Assembly: GCF_014196635.1 (NCBI RefSeq)
Contig: NZ_JACIEB010000004.1
Location: 248,001 to 312,000 of the forward strand
DNA length: 64,000 bases
Direction: 5' to 3'
Origin: Sphingobium fontiphilum
GTDB taxonomy: Bacteria; Pseudomonadota; Alphaproteobacteria; Sphingomonadales; Sphingomonadaceae
The notes beneath the pieces were generated by a model. That model saw nothing but the letters and a program-made list of their open reading frames with translations. It had not been told where the DNA came from and did no database searches. The position numbers and the translations under genes are program-made. How positions within the stretch are numbered: the stretch's first letter is position 1; every line of letters begins with the position of its first letter. Positions 8,140 through 17,242 of this stretch are shown here, piece by piece.

Positions 8140-8832
8140 ATGATCGCCAATAAACAAAAATTCGCCGTCGTCCTCCTTTCCGGAGGGCTCGACTCCATGG
8201 TCGCGGGTGGCCTGGCGCGGGAAGCGGGCTACCGCCTGCTCGCGCTCACCATCGACTATAACCAGCGCCATCGTATCGAACTGCGCGCCGCGCAGAAGAT
8301 CGCGACCGCGCTCAACGCCATGCGCCACATCATGTTGCCGCTGGACCTCACCGCCTTTGGCGGGTCGGCGCTGACCGACGACATCGCCGTGCCTAAAAGC
8401 GGCCTGGGGGACGGCATCCCCGTCACCTATGTCCCCGCGCGCAACGCCATCTTCCTCTCTCTCACTCTGGGCCTGGCCGAAGCATCGGGCGCCAGCGACA
8501 TCTTCATCGGCGTCAACGCCCTCGATTATTCCGGTTATCCCGATTGCCGCCCCGAATTCATCGCCGCTTTCCAGAATCTCGCGACCCTCGCGACCAAGGC
8601 CGGGTTGGAGGGCCGTCCCATCCACATCAATGCGCCGCTCCAGCATATGACAAAGGCAGACATCGTGCGTGAGGCGCACCGTCTGGGGCTGGACGCGGGC
8701 ATGAGCTGGTCCTGCTATGACCCGACGCCCGACGGCAAGCATTGCGGCCTGTGCGACAGCTGCCGATTGCGCGCCAGGGGGTTTGAGGAAGCGGGCCTGC
8801 CCGATCCCACGCTCTACGCGACGAAGCCCTGA
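8140..8832 (+). CDS. queC: 7-cyano-7-deazaguanine synthase
   Basis: QueC converts 7-carboxy-7-deazaguanine to preQ0, using ATP and ammonia, in the queuosine pathway. The 230-residue protein has the PP-loop SGGLDS at residues 14-19 and a zinc-binding cysteine cluster near the C-terminus (Cys about 192, 202, 205, 208; HCGLCDSC). VPARNAIFLSL and GVNALDYSGYPDCRPEF are conserved substrate-binding stretches. queE follows after four bases, so the two consecutive pathway steps are coupled. Confidence 0.95.
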   Translation: MIANKQKFAVVLLSGGLDSMVAGGLAREAGYRLLALTIDYNQRHRIELRAAQKIATALNAMRHIMLPLDLTAFGGSALTDDIAVPKSGLGDGIPVTYVPARNAIFLSLTLGLAEASGASDIFIGVNALDYSGYPDCRPEFIAAFQNLATLATKAGLEGRPIHINAPLQHMTKADIVREAHRLGLDAGMSWSCYDPTPDGKHCGLCDSCRLRARGFEEAGLPDPTLYATKP

Positions 8833-8836
8833 CCCC

Positions 8837-9484
8837 ATGAGCTATGCCGTCAAGGAAATGTTCCTGACGCTCCAGGGCGAAGGGGTGCAGGCGGGCCGTC
8901 GTTCGGTGTTCCTGCGCTTTGCCGGCTGCAATTTGTGGAGCGGGCGCGAACAGGATCGCGCCGCCGCCGTCTGCCGCTTTTGCGATACCGATTTCGTCGG
9001 GACCGATGGCGATGGCGGCGGCAAGTTCGCCGATGCCGATGCGCTGGCCGCCGCAGCCCTTGGTTTCTGGGGCGAGGGGGAGGATGGGCGCTATATCGTC
9101 CTGACCGGCGGCGAACCCATGTTGCAGGTCGACGACGCGCTGGTCGACGCGCTCCATGCGCGCGGCTTCGCCATCGCGATCGAGAGCAACGGCACCTTGC
9201 CCGTCCATCCCGGCATCGACTGGGTCTGCATCAGCCCCAAGGCGGGGAGCACCGTCGTCCAGACCAGCGGCGACGAACTGAAACTGGTCTGGCCGCAACC
9301 GGGTGACGGCCATTCGGGCGATGATGTCGCGGCGATGGAGGGCTGGTCCTTCGCGCATCGGCTGGTCCAGCCGCTGGACGACGCCAACGCCCGCGACAAT
9401 GCGCAGGCGGCGGTCGATTTCGTGCTGGCCCGGCCGCAATGGCGGCTGACGGTGCAGGCCCACAAATATCTGGGCCTGCGTTAG
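8837..9484 (+). CDS. queE: 7-carboxy-7-deazaguanine synthase (radical SAM)
   Basis: QueE makes 7-carboxy-7-deazaguanine from 6-carboxytetrahydropterin, the step before QueC. The 215-residue protein begins SYAVKEMFLTLQGEGVQAG, typical of the family. The radical-SAM cluster is a CX14CX2C variant (Cys in AGCNLW, then CRFC) rather than CX3CX2C; this long spacing is known in a subset of QueE enzymes. TGGEPMLQ and ESNGTLPV are the SAM-binding elements. The ATG at 8837 is four bases after the queC stop. Confidence 0.92.
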   Translation: MSYAVKEMFLTLQGEGVQAGRRSVFLRFAGCNLWSGREQDRAAAVCRFCDTDFVGTDGDGGGKFADADALAAAALGFWGEGEDGRYIVLTGGEPMLQVDDALVDALHARGFAIAIESNGTLPVHPGIDWVCISPKAGSTVVQTSGDELKLVWPQPGDGHSGDDVAAMEGWSFAHRLVQPLDDANARDNAQAAVDFVLARPQWRLTVQAHKYLGLR

Positions 9485-9491
9485 ATCCATC

Positions 9492-10178
9492 CTAAGGGCG
9501 CGCGGCGAAGCGGGCGTTCCAGCTTCGCTGGCATTCCGGCTTCATCTTGCCCTTCTTCCAGCACTTCGCCTCCAGCGGCGGCAATGTGGGGGTATAGAGC
9601 CTGCCTGGGTCGCCATAGACCTGCTCGCCCGCCAGGATCAGCGCCTTCTTGATCGAGGGCAGCCCCGTCTGCGCCACTTCATACAGCTTGCCGCGATCCG
9701 CGAAGATCGCCTGCCGCCCGACCTCGCCCGCCGCCTGACAAAAGCCGCGCTGGGCGTGGACCGTGGAATAGGTTGACCAGATATGGGTGTCGTAATCGCT
9801 GGCGGCCGACTGGCCCGCCTTGCCCTTGCCCTTCACCCGCTGGAAATAGGCCAGCAGGCCGCTCACCGCGGCATCCAGTTCGGCGTCATGGTGGGCGATG
9901 GCGGCGTTATAATTACTGACCGCCAGCAATGTCGGTTCGAACTGGCATTGCAGCGCCGCGACATTGAGCGCGGCGCGCAGGTTCCACACCATGCCAGCGC
10001 GCAGTTCCGCCGGTGTCGCGCCGGGCAGTTCCAGAGAAACGGCGGCGGCCTCGTCGGTGAAAGGCGCGGCCGAAAAATCGGGCGGCGACCAGAAAAACTG
10101 GGCGGCGGCGGGCTGGGCCATCGCGCCCAGCGCCATCAGGGCGCTGGCGGCGATCGACCGGATCGGGGCGGTGAACAT
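9492..10178 (-). CDS. Unknown secreted protein, 228 aa
   Basis: No family recognised. It has an N-terminal signal peptide (residues 1-26, ending AQPAAAQ), so it is probably periplasmic. The mature part is helical, with conserved-looking WNLRAALNVAALQCQFEP, YNAAIAHHDAELDAAV and a C-terminal CWKKGKMKPEC segment; its four cysteines could form two disulfides. It is convergent with queE (seven bases apart). The next minus-strand gene upstream is a small lipoprotein. Confidence 0.65.
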   Translation of the reverse strand: MFTAPIRSIAASALMALGAMAQPAAAQFFWSPPDFSAAPFTDEAAAVSLELPGATPAELRAGMVWNLRAALNVAALQCQFEPTLLAVSNYNAAIAHHDAELDAAVSGLLAYFQRVKGKGKAGQSAASDYDTHIWSTYSTVHAQRGFCQAAGEVGRQAIFADRGKLYEVAQTGLPSIKKALILAGEQVYGDPGRLYTPTLPPLEAKCWKKGKMKPECQRSWNARFAARP

Positions 10179-10244
10179 GGGCGCGTGTCTCTGATTGTCC
10201 TTACAGGGCCGACTGTATGAACCGGTCAGCGCCCGTTGCCAAGA

Positions 10245-10517
10245 TCACTGGTCGGCCACGACCTCCGCGTCCGGGGCGGGGGCTGCGGGCCTGGCGGCAT
10301 TGTCGGCGGCCGGGGCGGCGGTATTGGCCGTGGGCAGGGCGACGGCCGCGCCTTCGCTCTGTACCCCGTCCAGATCGGTCATCGCGTCGGTGGCGGTGCC
10401 GTCGACCACTTCCATATCCTTCATCTGGATGGCGTTGCCGCCCTTGTCGCCGCCGCCACAGGCGGACAGCAGCGCGCAGAGCGCAAGGGCAGCGGGCAGG
10501 ATGATGGCCGGGCGCAT
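10245..10517 (-). CDS. Small lipoprotein, 90 aa
   Basis: Begins MRPAIILPAALALCALLSAC, a signal peptide with the lipobox LSAC, followed by a glycine-rich linker and an Asp/Ala/Pro-rich tail. Acylation at Cys20 and membrane anchoring are predicted. ATG 10517 was chosen because GGAG lies six bases before it on the minus strand; upstream in-frame starts at 10529 and 10601 would bury the signal peptide. The low-complexity mature part gives no functional clue. Confidence 0.65.
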   Translation of the reverse strand: MRPAIILPAALALCALLSACGGGDKGGNAIQMKDMEVVDGTATDAMTDLDGVQSEGAAVALPTANTAAPAADNAARPAAPAPDAEVVADQ

Positions 10518-10575
10518 TCGGTTCTCCATTGTTATCGGCTTTGACCCGGCGGCCCCCCACCGGCGACGCGCGACC

Positions 10576-11283
10576 CTAAACGCGCGTTTCGCATTGCTCA
10601 ACCCCCGGGGGGCATTTGCGCAGGGCCGCCAGAAAGGCCGGGAAATGCGCGCGCAACGCTGTGTCCAGCGCAGCCATGGAGGGGCTCAGGCCCAGATCGG
10701 CGACGCTCGTCACCGGATATTCGCTGATCCCGCACGGCACGATGCCCGTGAAATGCGACAGGTCGGGATCGACGTTGATGGCAAAGCCGTGCAGCGTCAC
10801 CCACCGCCGCACCCGCACGCCGATGGCGCCGATCTTCGCCTCCTGCCCCTGACGATTGTCCGTCCAGATGCCGATGCGTCCATCGGCCCGGCGCGCGGCG
10901 ATGCCCAGGTCGCCGAGCGCGGCGATCAGCCAGCCTTCCAGATTATGGACGAAATTGCGCACATCCTTGCCCCGCGCGCCCAGGTCGATGTTGCAATAGC
11001 CGATGCGCTGCCCCGGTCCATGATAGGTGTAACGCCCGCCGCGCCCCGCGTCGTAGACCGGAAAGCGCGGGTCGAGCAGTTCGGCCGCATCGGCGCTGGT
11101 CCCGGCGGTATAGAGCGGCGGATGCTCCAGCAGCCAGACGCGCTCCCCCGCTTCCCCGGCTGCGATGGCGGCGGCGCGCCCCTCCATGTCGGCCAGCGCA
11201 TCGGGATAGGGCACGGGCGCGGCGTCCACCCGCCATTCTACGGCGGCGTCGGGGCTGGAATCGCGTGGCTTGTCGATGGGCAT
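10576..11283 (-). CDS. lipB: Octanoyl-[acyl-carrier-protein]:protein octanoyltransferase
   Basis: LipB moves octanoyl groups from ACP to lipoyl domains, the first step of protein lipoylation. The 235-residue protein contains [28 protein letters not shown] (the RGGdvTyHGPGQ motif), the catalytic lysine in [11 protein letters not shown] and the catalytic cysteine in [10 protein letters not shown]. The start at ATG 11283 fits the family length; the reading frame remains open to 12009 but that part lies opposite the next gene and reads as an antisense artefact. Confidence 0.94.
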   Translation of the reverse strand: MPIDKPRDSSPDAAVEWRVDAAPVPYPDALADMEGRAAAIAAGEAGERVWLLEHPPLYTAGTSADAAELLDPRFPVYDAGRGGRYTYHGPGQRIGYCNIDLGARGKDVRNFVHNLEGWLIAALGDLGIAARRADGRIGIWTDNRQGQEAKIGAIGVRVRRWVTLHGFAINVDPDLSHFTGIVPCGISEYPVTSVADLGLSPSMAALDTALRAHFPAFLAALRKCPPGVEQCETRV

Positions 11284-11364
11284 GGGCCTTCCTTGACTTG
11301 AGCGGGGCGAGCGATCAAGTCTGCGCGCGCCCATGTCCGGGCAGATGGTGATGAGGGTTGGGCA

Positions 11365-12165
11365 ATGGCAAGGCTGTCGGTGGGCAAGGCGTGGGAAGAG
11401 GGCATGGCCTTTGTCGGCCGGGAAAGCGCCCTGCTGTTGCCCGTGGCCATGCTGTTCATCGCCGTGCCGGCCTTTGCCGGGCAGGCGTTGATGCCGCCCG
11501 AACTTGTCGCGTGGATCGAAAATGGCGGCAAGGGGGCGATGCCCGACGTTCCCGCCAGCTTCTGGCTGCTGGCGCTCGTCGCCAACATCGTCGAGCTGTT
11601 CGGCGCGCTTGGCGTGCTGGCGCTGGCGCTGCGTCCGGGCATCAGCGTGGGGGAGGCGTTGCGCCTCGCCCTCACGCGCGCACCGATATTGATCGGCGCT
11701 TTCCTGCTGTTTTCCGCGCTGGTCGCGGGCGTGGTGCTGGTCGCGGCGCTGGTTGTCGGCGTGCTGGCCGCCCTGTCGGCGACCCTCGCCTATTTCCTCG
11801 CCGCGCTGATGGCCGCCGCCGCTGTGGTGGGTTCGATCATCCTGACCGGGCGGCTCATCATGCTTTATCCGGTGGTCATCGACACCGCTTTGGGCGTGCG
11901 CGACAGTCTGCGGGCGTCCTGGCGGATGACGGCGGGCAACCTGCTGCGCCTGCTCGGCTTCCTCGTCGCCATCATTTTCCTGTCCTTCATCGTCAGCGGC
12001 GCGGCGCAACTGGTGTCGGGCGTGCTGTTCGGGCTGATGATGGAGCGGGAGGTGGCGCGCACGGTCGCCATGGGCGTCGGTCTGGTCGTGTCGACGGTGA
12101 TCCTCGTCTATATGCTGGCGACGCTGGCGCGCCTCTACCGCCAGCTTCAGCCCGCCGACGCCTGA
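11365..12165 (+). CDS. Polytopic membrane protein, GPDPase-membrane-domain-like
   Basis: A 266-residue inner-membrane protein with about six long hydrophobic segments (residues 20-45, 68-95, 105-160 as two or three, 185-215, 230-255). The segment [30 protein letters not shown] resembles the conserved loop of glycerophosphoryl-diester-phosphodiesterase membrane-domain proteins (ALGLSLRDALRRSWRLTRG type). It has no catalytic domain, so an enzymatic role is not supported. It is divergent from lipB and convergent with the GNAT gene. Confidence 0.65.
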   Translation: MARLSVGKAWEEGMAFVGRESALLLPVAMLFIAVPAFAGQALMPPELVAWIENGGKGAMPDVPASFWLLALVANIVELFGALGVLALALRPGISVGEALRLALTRAPILIGAFLLFSALVAGVVLVAALVVGVLAALSATLAYFLAALMAAAAVVGSIILTGRLIMLYPVVIDTALGVRDSLRASWRMTAGNLLRLLGFLVAIIFLSFIVSGAAQLVSGVLFGLMMEREVARTVAMGVGLVVSTVILVYMLATLARLYRQLQPADA

Positions 12166-12171
12166 CCGGGG

Positions 12172-12756
12172 TTATCCCAGTTTCGGGATCTGCGGCGCGC
12201 AATCGGGCGGCATATGGCCGGTCAGGCGCGGATCGTCGAAAATCTCCACCTCGCGGGCGAAGGGCGTGAAGCCCGACCGGATATAGAAGGGCAGCGCCGC
12301 CGGGCTGTCGAGCGTGCAGGTGTGCACCCACAGCCGCGTCACATCCTTTCGCCAGCCCAGCGATTTGGCCTGCGCCATCAGCCATTTGCCATAGCCCCGG
12401 CCATTGAGCGCACTGACCAGCCCGAAAAAGGCCAGTTCGCATTCGCCCGCGACGCGAAAGTCCAGCTCCAGCAGGCCCACCTCATGGCCGCGCAGATCGG
12501 TCACCGCAAAAATCTGCACCGCCGGATCGCGGATGATGGCCAGCACATCCTCGTCCGCCATCACCAGCCGCGAAAACCACATCCAGTCTTCCCCCACCCG
12601 GCGGAACAGCGCGCGATAGGCGGCAAGGTCGGGCTGTTTCCAGGGCACGAGCCGCAGCGGCGCGGGCGGGAAGGGGGCGGGCCTGGGTCGCTCCCGCATT
12701 TCCAGATGGGTGACGATGGTGGCGATCTGTCGCCCGTCCACGGGGGTTAGCGCCAT
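12172..12756 (-). CDS. GNAT family N-acetyltransferase
   Basis: 194 residues with a GNAT fold pattern: VGLLELDF as beta-4, then GLVSALNGRGYGKWLMAQA with the acetyl-CoA pyrophosphate loop (N-G-R-G-Y-G), and a C-terminal NPxA-like LDSPAALPFYIRSGFTPF. The substrate cannot be predicted. ATG 12756 lies five bases after the hemF stop and follows GGAG, so it is probably translated from the hemF transcript. Confidence 0.8.
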   Translation of the reverse strand: MALTPVDGRQIATIVTHLEMRERPRPAPFPPAPLRLVPWKQPDLAAYRALFRRVGEDWMWFSRLVMADEDVLAIIRDPAVQIFAVTDLRGHEVGLLELDFRVAGECELAFFGLVSALNGRGYGKWLMAQAKSLGWRKDVTRLWVHTCTLDSPAALPFYIRSGFTPFAREVEIFDDPRLTGHMPPDCAPQIPKLG

Positions 12757-12761
12757 GGCGT

Positions 12762-13622
12762 TCAGCTCCAGCTTGCCATGGGCGGCAGGCTCATCAGGAT
12801 CGCGTCGATATTGCCGCCGGTCTTGAGGCCGAACAATGTGCCCCGGTCGTGGACGAGGTTGAATTCGGCATAACGCCCCCGCCATTCCAGCATCCGGGCA
12901 TAATCGTCGGGCGTCCATTCGCTGCCCATGCGCCGCCGCACGATGGGTGGATAGGCAGCAAGGAACGCTTCGCCCACTGCGCGGGTGAAGGCAAAATGGG
13001 CGTCGAACGCCGCATCGTCCGCGCATTCGAGATGGTCATAGAATATGCCGCCCACGCCGCGATGCACGCCGCGATGGGGAATGAAGAAATATTCGTCGGC
13101 CCACGCCTTGAACCGGGGATAATGGTCCGCGTCATGGGCGTCGCAGGCCGCCTTCAGCCCGGCATGGAAATCGGCGGTGTCCTCATCATAGGGAATGGGC
13201 GGATTGAGGTCCGCGCCGCCGCCGAACCAGCGTTTCGTCGTGGCCAGAAAGCGCGTGTTCATATGCACGGCGGGCACATGCGGATTGGCCATATGCGCGA
13301 CCAGGCTGATGCCGGTCGCGAAAAAGCGCGGATCGTCGGCCGCGCCGTTGATGCTTTTGGCGAACTCGGGGGAAAAGGCCCCGCCCACGGTCGACACGTT
13401 GACGCCGACCTTCTCGAAAACCTTGCCCTTCATCACCCCGCGCACGCCGCCGCCGCCTTCGCCCGGCGCGATGCCGTCGGCCTCGCGGTCCCAGGGCGTA
13501 TAGTCGAACGCCGCATCGCTTCCCGCTTCCCGCTCGATCGCCTCGAACGCGGCGCAGATCCGGTCGCGCAGGCTTTCAAACCAGGTGCGGGCGGCCTGTT
13601 GCTGGGGGTCGAGGATAAGCAT
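12762..13622 (-). CDS. hemF: Oxygen-dependent coproporphyrinogen III oxidase
   Basis: HemF carries out the aerobic oxidative decarboxylation of coproporphyrinogen III to protoporphyrinogen IX in heme biosynthesis. The 286-residue protein has the family stretches GGGGVRGVMKGKVFEKVGVN, HMNTRF (with a conserved His), WFGGGADLNP, FFIPHRGVHRGVGGIFYD and the C-terminal RGTLFGLKTGGNIDAILMSLPP. ATG 13622 gives typical length; upstream in-frame sequence to 13745 lacks family similarity. The downstream GNAT gene is closely coupled. Confidence 0.95.
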   Translation of the reverse strand: MLILDPQQQAARTWFESLRDRICAAFEAIEREAGSDAAFDYTPWDREADGIAPGEGGGGVRGVMKGKVFEKVGVNVSTVGGAFSPEFAKSINGAADDPRFFATGISLVAHMANPHVPAVHMNTRFLATTKRWFGGGADLNPPIPYDEDTADFHAGLKAACDAHDADHYPRFKAWADEYFFIPHRGVHRGVGGIFYDHLECADDAAFDAHFAFTRAVGEAFLAAYPPIVRRRMGSEWTPDDYARMLEWRGRYAEFNLVHDRGTLFGLKTGGNIDAILMSLPPMASWS

Positions 13623-13786
13623 GTGGCGATGGTCCTTGCGCGTTGCGGCCCTCGCGATGCCCGCCGCCGGGCCAAGTTTCAAGGGGGTAAGAAGGCCCCT
13701 GTCGGGGCGGGCGCTATTGACGGGCGCGCGGACTTCTGTTCCCACGGTCGCGATTGCGGCAAGCGGGCATGAGGGGCGGCGTCTGA

Positions 13787-14671
13787 ATGATTGAAGCGAT
13801 CAAGCGCAGCCTTTACCGATTGCGGCCCACCCTGCTGGGCCGCCGCCAGTTGCTCCGTCAGTTGCGACGGGGCGACCGTTTTGTCACCCAGCATCGCGTC
13901 CGGTCGCTGTGCCGGACGGTGACGGCCAGTGACCGGCTGGCGGTCACACGGGTTCTGGGCCGCTATAAAATGTATGTCGACCCCAGCGATTACGCCATTT
14001 CGGTCCACCTGATGTTCGACGGCTTCTGGGAACTCTGGTTGACGGAGGAAATCGCGCGGATCGTCACCCCCGGCATGGTGGTGGCCGATGTCGGCGCCAA
14101 TCTGGGCTATTTTTCGCTGCTGATGGCTGATCTGGTCGGGCCGTCCGGCAAGGTGCTGGCGTTCGAACCCAATCCGCAGGTCGCGGCGTTGTTGCGCCGA
14201 AGCCTTCATGCCAACGGCTTTGAACCCGTCGTCGCCCTCGAACCCGAACCGCTGACCGGCGTGTCGGGGGAGTCGGTGACGCTTTATTGTAATCCCGAAC
14301 AGGCGGGCGGCGCGTTCATCACCACGGAAACGCACCGTCATTATGGCCTTGCCGTGCCGCTCACCACCCGGCGGTTCGACGATCATCCCGACGCGATGCG
14401 GGTCGCCTTCGCCAAGATCGATGCGGAGGGCAGCGAACCGGTGATCTGGGACGGCATGGAAAAGATGCTGGCGGGCGATGCCCTGCGCGCGGTGGCGCTG
14501 GAATGGTGCACCTGCCGCTATGCCGACCCCGCCGGTTTCCTCGACCGGATGCTGGCGCCCGGCTTTTCGCTCTCGCGCATTGATCCCAATGACGGCGTCG
14601 TCCCCCTGACGCGCCAGCAGATGCTCGACGCGCCGGTCGACGAGGAATGGCTGCTGCTGCTGCGCCGCTGA
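13787..14671 (+). CDS. FkbM-family SAM-dependent methyltransferase
   Basis: 294 residues. The SAM-binding motif I is VVADVGANLGYFSLLMA (about residues 99-115), followed by GKVLAFEPNPQVAALLRRSLHANG, the FkbM hallmark, and the C-terminal AFAKIDAEGSEPVIWDGM, matching the conserved ikiDvEGaE pattern. FkbM enzymes O-methylate sugars and natural products; the substrate here is unknown. The N-terminal 60 residues are basic and variable. It stands alone between hemF (divergent) and trmL (convergent). Confidence 0.82.
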   Translation: MIEAIKRSLYRLRPTLLGRRQLLRQLRRGDRFVTQHRVRSLCRTVTASDRLAVTRVLGRYKMYVDPSDYAISVHLMFDGFWELWLTEEIARIVTPGMVVADVGANLGYFSLLMADLVGPSGKVLAFEPNPQVAALLRRSLHANGFEPVVALEPEPLTGVSGESVTLYCNPEQAGGAFITTETHRHYGLAVPLTTRRFDDHPDAMRVAFAKIDAEGSEPVIWDGMEKMLAGDALRAVALEWCTCRYADPAGFLDRMLAPGFSLSRIDPNDGVVPLTRQQMLDAPVDEEWLLLLRR

Positions 14672-14688
14672 TCCGCCGCCCGATTCGG

Positions 14689-15147
14689 CTAATCGGGAAA
14701 GCCGCCGGTCTGGCGCAGCGCCTCCGCCACGGCGATGCCGGTCGACACCGCGATGTTGAGCGACCGGAAACCCGGCGCCATGGGGATTCGCACCCGAATA
14801 TCGGCCAGGTCGCGCACATCGTCGGGCACGCCCGCGCCCTCCGATCCCATCAGCAGCACGTCGTCGGCGCGGAAGGCGACTTCGGGCAGGCGGGTGGCGG
14901 CATGGCTGCTCATCAAGGCGATGCGTCGGCCCGCACCGCGCTGTATCGACAGAAATGCGTCGAAATTGGCGTGGCGGGTCACATCGGCGGCCTGCCCATA
15001 ATCCATCGCCGCGCGCTTCAGCTTCGCGTCCGAAAAAGCGAAACCCGTCGGCATGATGATGTCGACAGGCACCTGAAAACAGGCCGCCAGGCGAAGTATT
15101 GCGCCGACATTACCGGCGATTTCGGGTTGATAGAGGGCGATACGCAT
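14689..15147 (-). CDS. trmL: tRNA (cytidine/uridine-34 2'-O)-methyltransferase
   Basis: TrmL is a small SPOUT methyltransferase acting on the wobble base of certain leucine tRNAs. The 152-residue protein begins MRIALYQPEIAGNVGAILRL (NxGaiiRl motif), continues with ADDVLLMGSEGAGVPDDV and ends with the trefoil-knot signature RSLNIAVSTGIAVAEALRQ. ATG 15147 gives the standard length; the frame extends upstream to 15315 without family similarity. It is divergent from petABC. Confidence 0.92.
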   Translation of the reverse strand: MRIALYQPEIAGNVGAILRLAACFQVPVDIIMPTGFAFSDAKLKRAAMDYGQAADVTRHANFDAFLSIQRGAGRRIALMSSHAATRLPEVAFRADDVLLMGSEGAGVPDDVRDLADIRVRIPMAPGFRSLNIAVSTGIAVAEALRQTGGFPD

Positions 15148-15201
15148 GGCCCCGCCCATAACGCAGCGCGGCAATTTGTCATAGTGTGCGCCAGTTTGCT
15201 G

Positions 15202-15231
15202 TTGGCAAAGCCCCCATCCTGTGGCTATCAG
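15202..15231 (+). promoter_or_regulatory. Candidate promoter for petABC
   Basis: TTGGCA at 15202-15207, an 18-base spacer and TATCAG at 15226-15231, in the 209-base gap between trmL and petA. It is the best sigma-70-like match I see in that gap, but only moderate, and would leave a leader of about 120 bases. Confidence 0.35.
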
Positions 15232-15356
15232 ACCCGCGAACCACGCCGGGGGAAAGCGGGGGTCGTTCGTCATGTTCGCCTCAAATCCCCTGATAATCAA
15301 AGCCGGTAACGGCAATGCGGCGCGGACAGGGACGTTCTTGCTGAGGGTATGAATGC

Positions 15357-15923
15357 ATGGCGAGCGTTGAAACTACCGAAACCGAAGGTCTGGCCGGTGA
15401 AGATGGCGTGCGTCGCCGCGACTTCATCAATATCGCGGCGGTCAGCTTTGCCAGCGCCGGGGCGGTCGCCGTTGTCGTGCCGCTGGTCAACCAGATGAAC
15501 CCCAGCGCCGACGTGCTGGCGCTCGCGTCGACCGAAGTCGATCTGTCGTCGATCCAGCCGGGTCAGGCGATCAAGACGACCTTCCGGTCGCAGCCGCTGT
15601 TCGTGCGGCAGTTGACCCCGAAGGAAATCGAGGAAGCGGACAAGGTCGATGCGTCGACCCTGCGCGATCCCCAGACGCTGGAGGAACGCACCGTCGACGG
15701 CAAGAAGCAGTGGCTGGTCACCATGGGCGTGTGCACCCATCTGGGTTGCGTGCCGCTGGGCGCTGGCGAGGGTGAGAACAAGGGCGAATATGGCGGCTAT
15801 TTCTGCCCCTGCCACGGTTCGTCCTACGACACCGCCGCGCGCATCCGTAAAGGCCCCGCGCCCAAGAACCTGGAAGTGCCGAAGTTCAGCTTCACTTCCG
15901 ATACCGCCATTCTCGTAGGCTGA
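15357..15923 (+). CDS. petA: Ubiquinol-cytochrome c reductase, Rieske iron-sulfur subunit
   Basis: The Rieske subunit of the bc1 complex transfers electrons from ubiquinol to cytochrome c1 at the periplasmic side. The 188-residue protein has an N-terminal RRRDFINIA segment, a twin-arginine type signal that also serves as membrane anchor (hydrophobic residues about 23-42), and the 2Fe-2S ligands CTHLGC (with His) and CPCHGS. petB starts 12 bases after the stop. Start ATG 15357 follows GAGGGT with a short spacer. Confidence 0.96.
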   Translation: MASVETTETEGLAGEDGVRRRDFINIAAVSFASAGAVAVVVPLVNQMNPSADVLALASTEVDLSSIQPGQAIKTTFRSQPLFVRQLTPKEIEEADKVDASTLRDPQTLEERTVDGKKQWLVTMGVCTHLGCVPLGAGEGENKGEYGGYFCPCHGSSYDTAARIRKGPAPKNLEVPKFSFTSDTAILVG

Positions 15924-15934
15924 GGATAGAAACG

Positions 15935-17227
15935 ATGGGCTTTCCCTGGGCTGAGCAATATGCTCCCAAGCATCCCCTGATGCAGTGGATCGACGAAAAG
16001 CTGCCGCTTCCGCGCTTCGTCTACAATGCGATCGGCGCCGGTTATCCGGTGCCGCGCAACCTCAATTTCTTCTGGAACTTCGGTGTGCTCGCCGGCTTCG
16101 CGCTGGTGATCCAGATCGTCACCGGCGTCATCATGGCGATGCACTATGGCGCCAACGACCTGGTGGCTTTCAGCACCGTTGAACAGACGATGCGCGACGT
16201 GAACGCGGGCTGGCTGATGCGCTATGCCCACGCCAACGGCGCCAGCTTCTTCTTCATCGTGGTCTATATCCACATCTTCCGCGGCCTTTATTTCGGCTCC
16301 TACAAGGCGCCCCGCGAAATGGTGTGGCTGCTCGGCCTCGTCATCTTCCTGCTGATGATGGCGACCGCCTTCATGGGCTATGTGCTGCCCTGGGGTCAGA
16401 TGTCCTATTGGGGCGCGAAGGTGATTACCGGCCTGTTCGGCGCCATCCCGGTGGTGGGCGAACCGATCCAGACCTGGCTGCTGGGCGGTTTCGCGCCGGG
16501 CAACGCCGCGCTCAACCGCTTCTTCTCGCTGCACTTCCTGCTGCCCTTCGTGATCGCCGCCGTGGTGATCCTGCACATCTGGGCGCTGCATATTCCCGGT
16601 TCCTCGAACCCGACCGGCGTGGAGGTGAAGGGGCCGCAGGACACTGTGCCCTTCCACCCCTATTATACGGCGAAGGACGGTTTCGGGCTGGGCGTTTTCC
16701 TGATCTGCTTCTCGGTCCTGTTGTTCTTCGCGCCCAATTTCCTGGGCCACCCGGACAATTATATCGAAGCCAACCCGCTCTCGACGCCTGCGCACATCGT
16801 GCCTGAATGGTATTTCTGGCCTTTCTACGCGATCCTGCGCGCCTTCACGGTGGACTTCTTCTTCATCCCCGCAAAGCTGCTGGGCGTGCTGGCGATGTTC
16901 GCGTCGATCCTGCTGCTCTTCTTCCTGCCCTGGCTGGACACCTCGCCGGTGCGTTCGGGCCGTTATCGCCCGACCTTCCGGAAGTTCTGGTGGATCCTGC
17001 TCGCTGACGTGGCGATCCTGGGCTATTGCGGCGGCGCGCCGGCGGAAGAACCCTTCGTGATGATCTCTCAGGTCGCGGCGGCCTATTATTTCGCCCACTT
17101 CCTGATCATCCTGCCGCTGATCTCGCGGTTCGAGAAGCCGCTGCCGCTTCCCGGCTCGATCACCGAAGCGGTGCTGGCCAAATATGGCGCGACCGACGGC
17201 GAAGCCGCCGCGGTTCCGGCCGAATAA
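15935..17227 (+). CDS. petB: Ubiquinol-cytochrome c reductase, cytochrome b subunit
   Basis: The dihaem membrane core of the bc1 complex, containing the Qo and Qi quinone sites. The 430-residue length and about eight transmembrane helices fit the alphaproteobacterial form. Visible are the haem-ligand histidines in helix 2 (MAMHYGAN..., and [22 protein letters not shown]) and helix 4 ([22 protein letters not shown]), and the Qo-site PEWY motif ([12 protein letters not shown]). It lies between petA and petC with short spacers, forming one operon. Confidence 0.97.
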   Translation: MGFPWAEQYAPKHPLMQWIDEKLPLPRFVYNAIGAGYPVPRNLNFFWNFGVLAGFALVIQIVTGVIMAMHYGANDLVAFSTVEQTMRDVNAGWLMRYAHANGASFFFIVVYIHIFRGLYFGSYKAPREMVWLLGLVIFLLMMATAFMGYVLPWGQMSYWGAKVITGLFGAIPVVGEPIQTWLLGGFAPGNAALNRFFSLHFLLPFVIAAVVILHIWALHIPGSSNPTGVEVKGPQDTVPFHPYYTAKDGFGLGVFLICFSVLLFFAPNFLGHPDNYIEANPLSTPAHIVPEWYFWPFYAILRAFTVDFFFIPAKLLGVLAMFASILLLFFLPWLDTSPVRSGRYRPTFRKFWWILLADVAILGYCGGAPAEEPFVMISQVAAAYYFAHFLIILPLISRFEKPLPLPGSITEAVLAKYGATDGEAAAVPAE

Positions 17228-17242
17228 GGGGACGACATAATC

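Noticed and set aside
11284-12009. Upstream extension of the lipB frame on the minus strand
   Set aside because: LipB family length begins at 11283; the extension is antisense to the membrane protein gene and rich in Gln/His/Arg.
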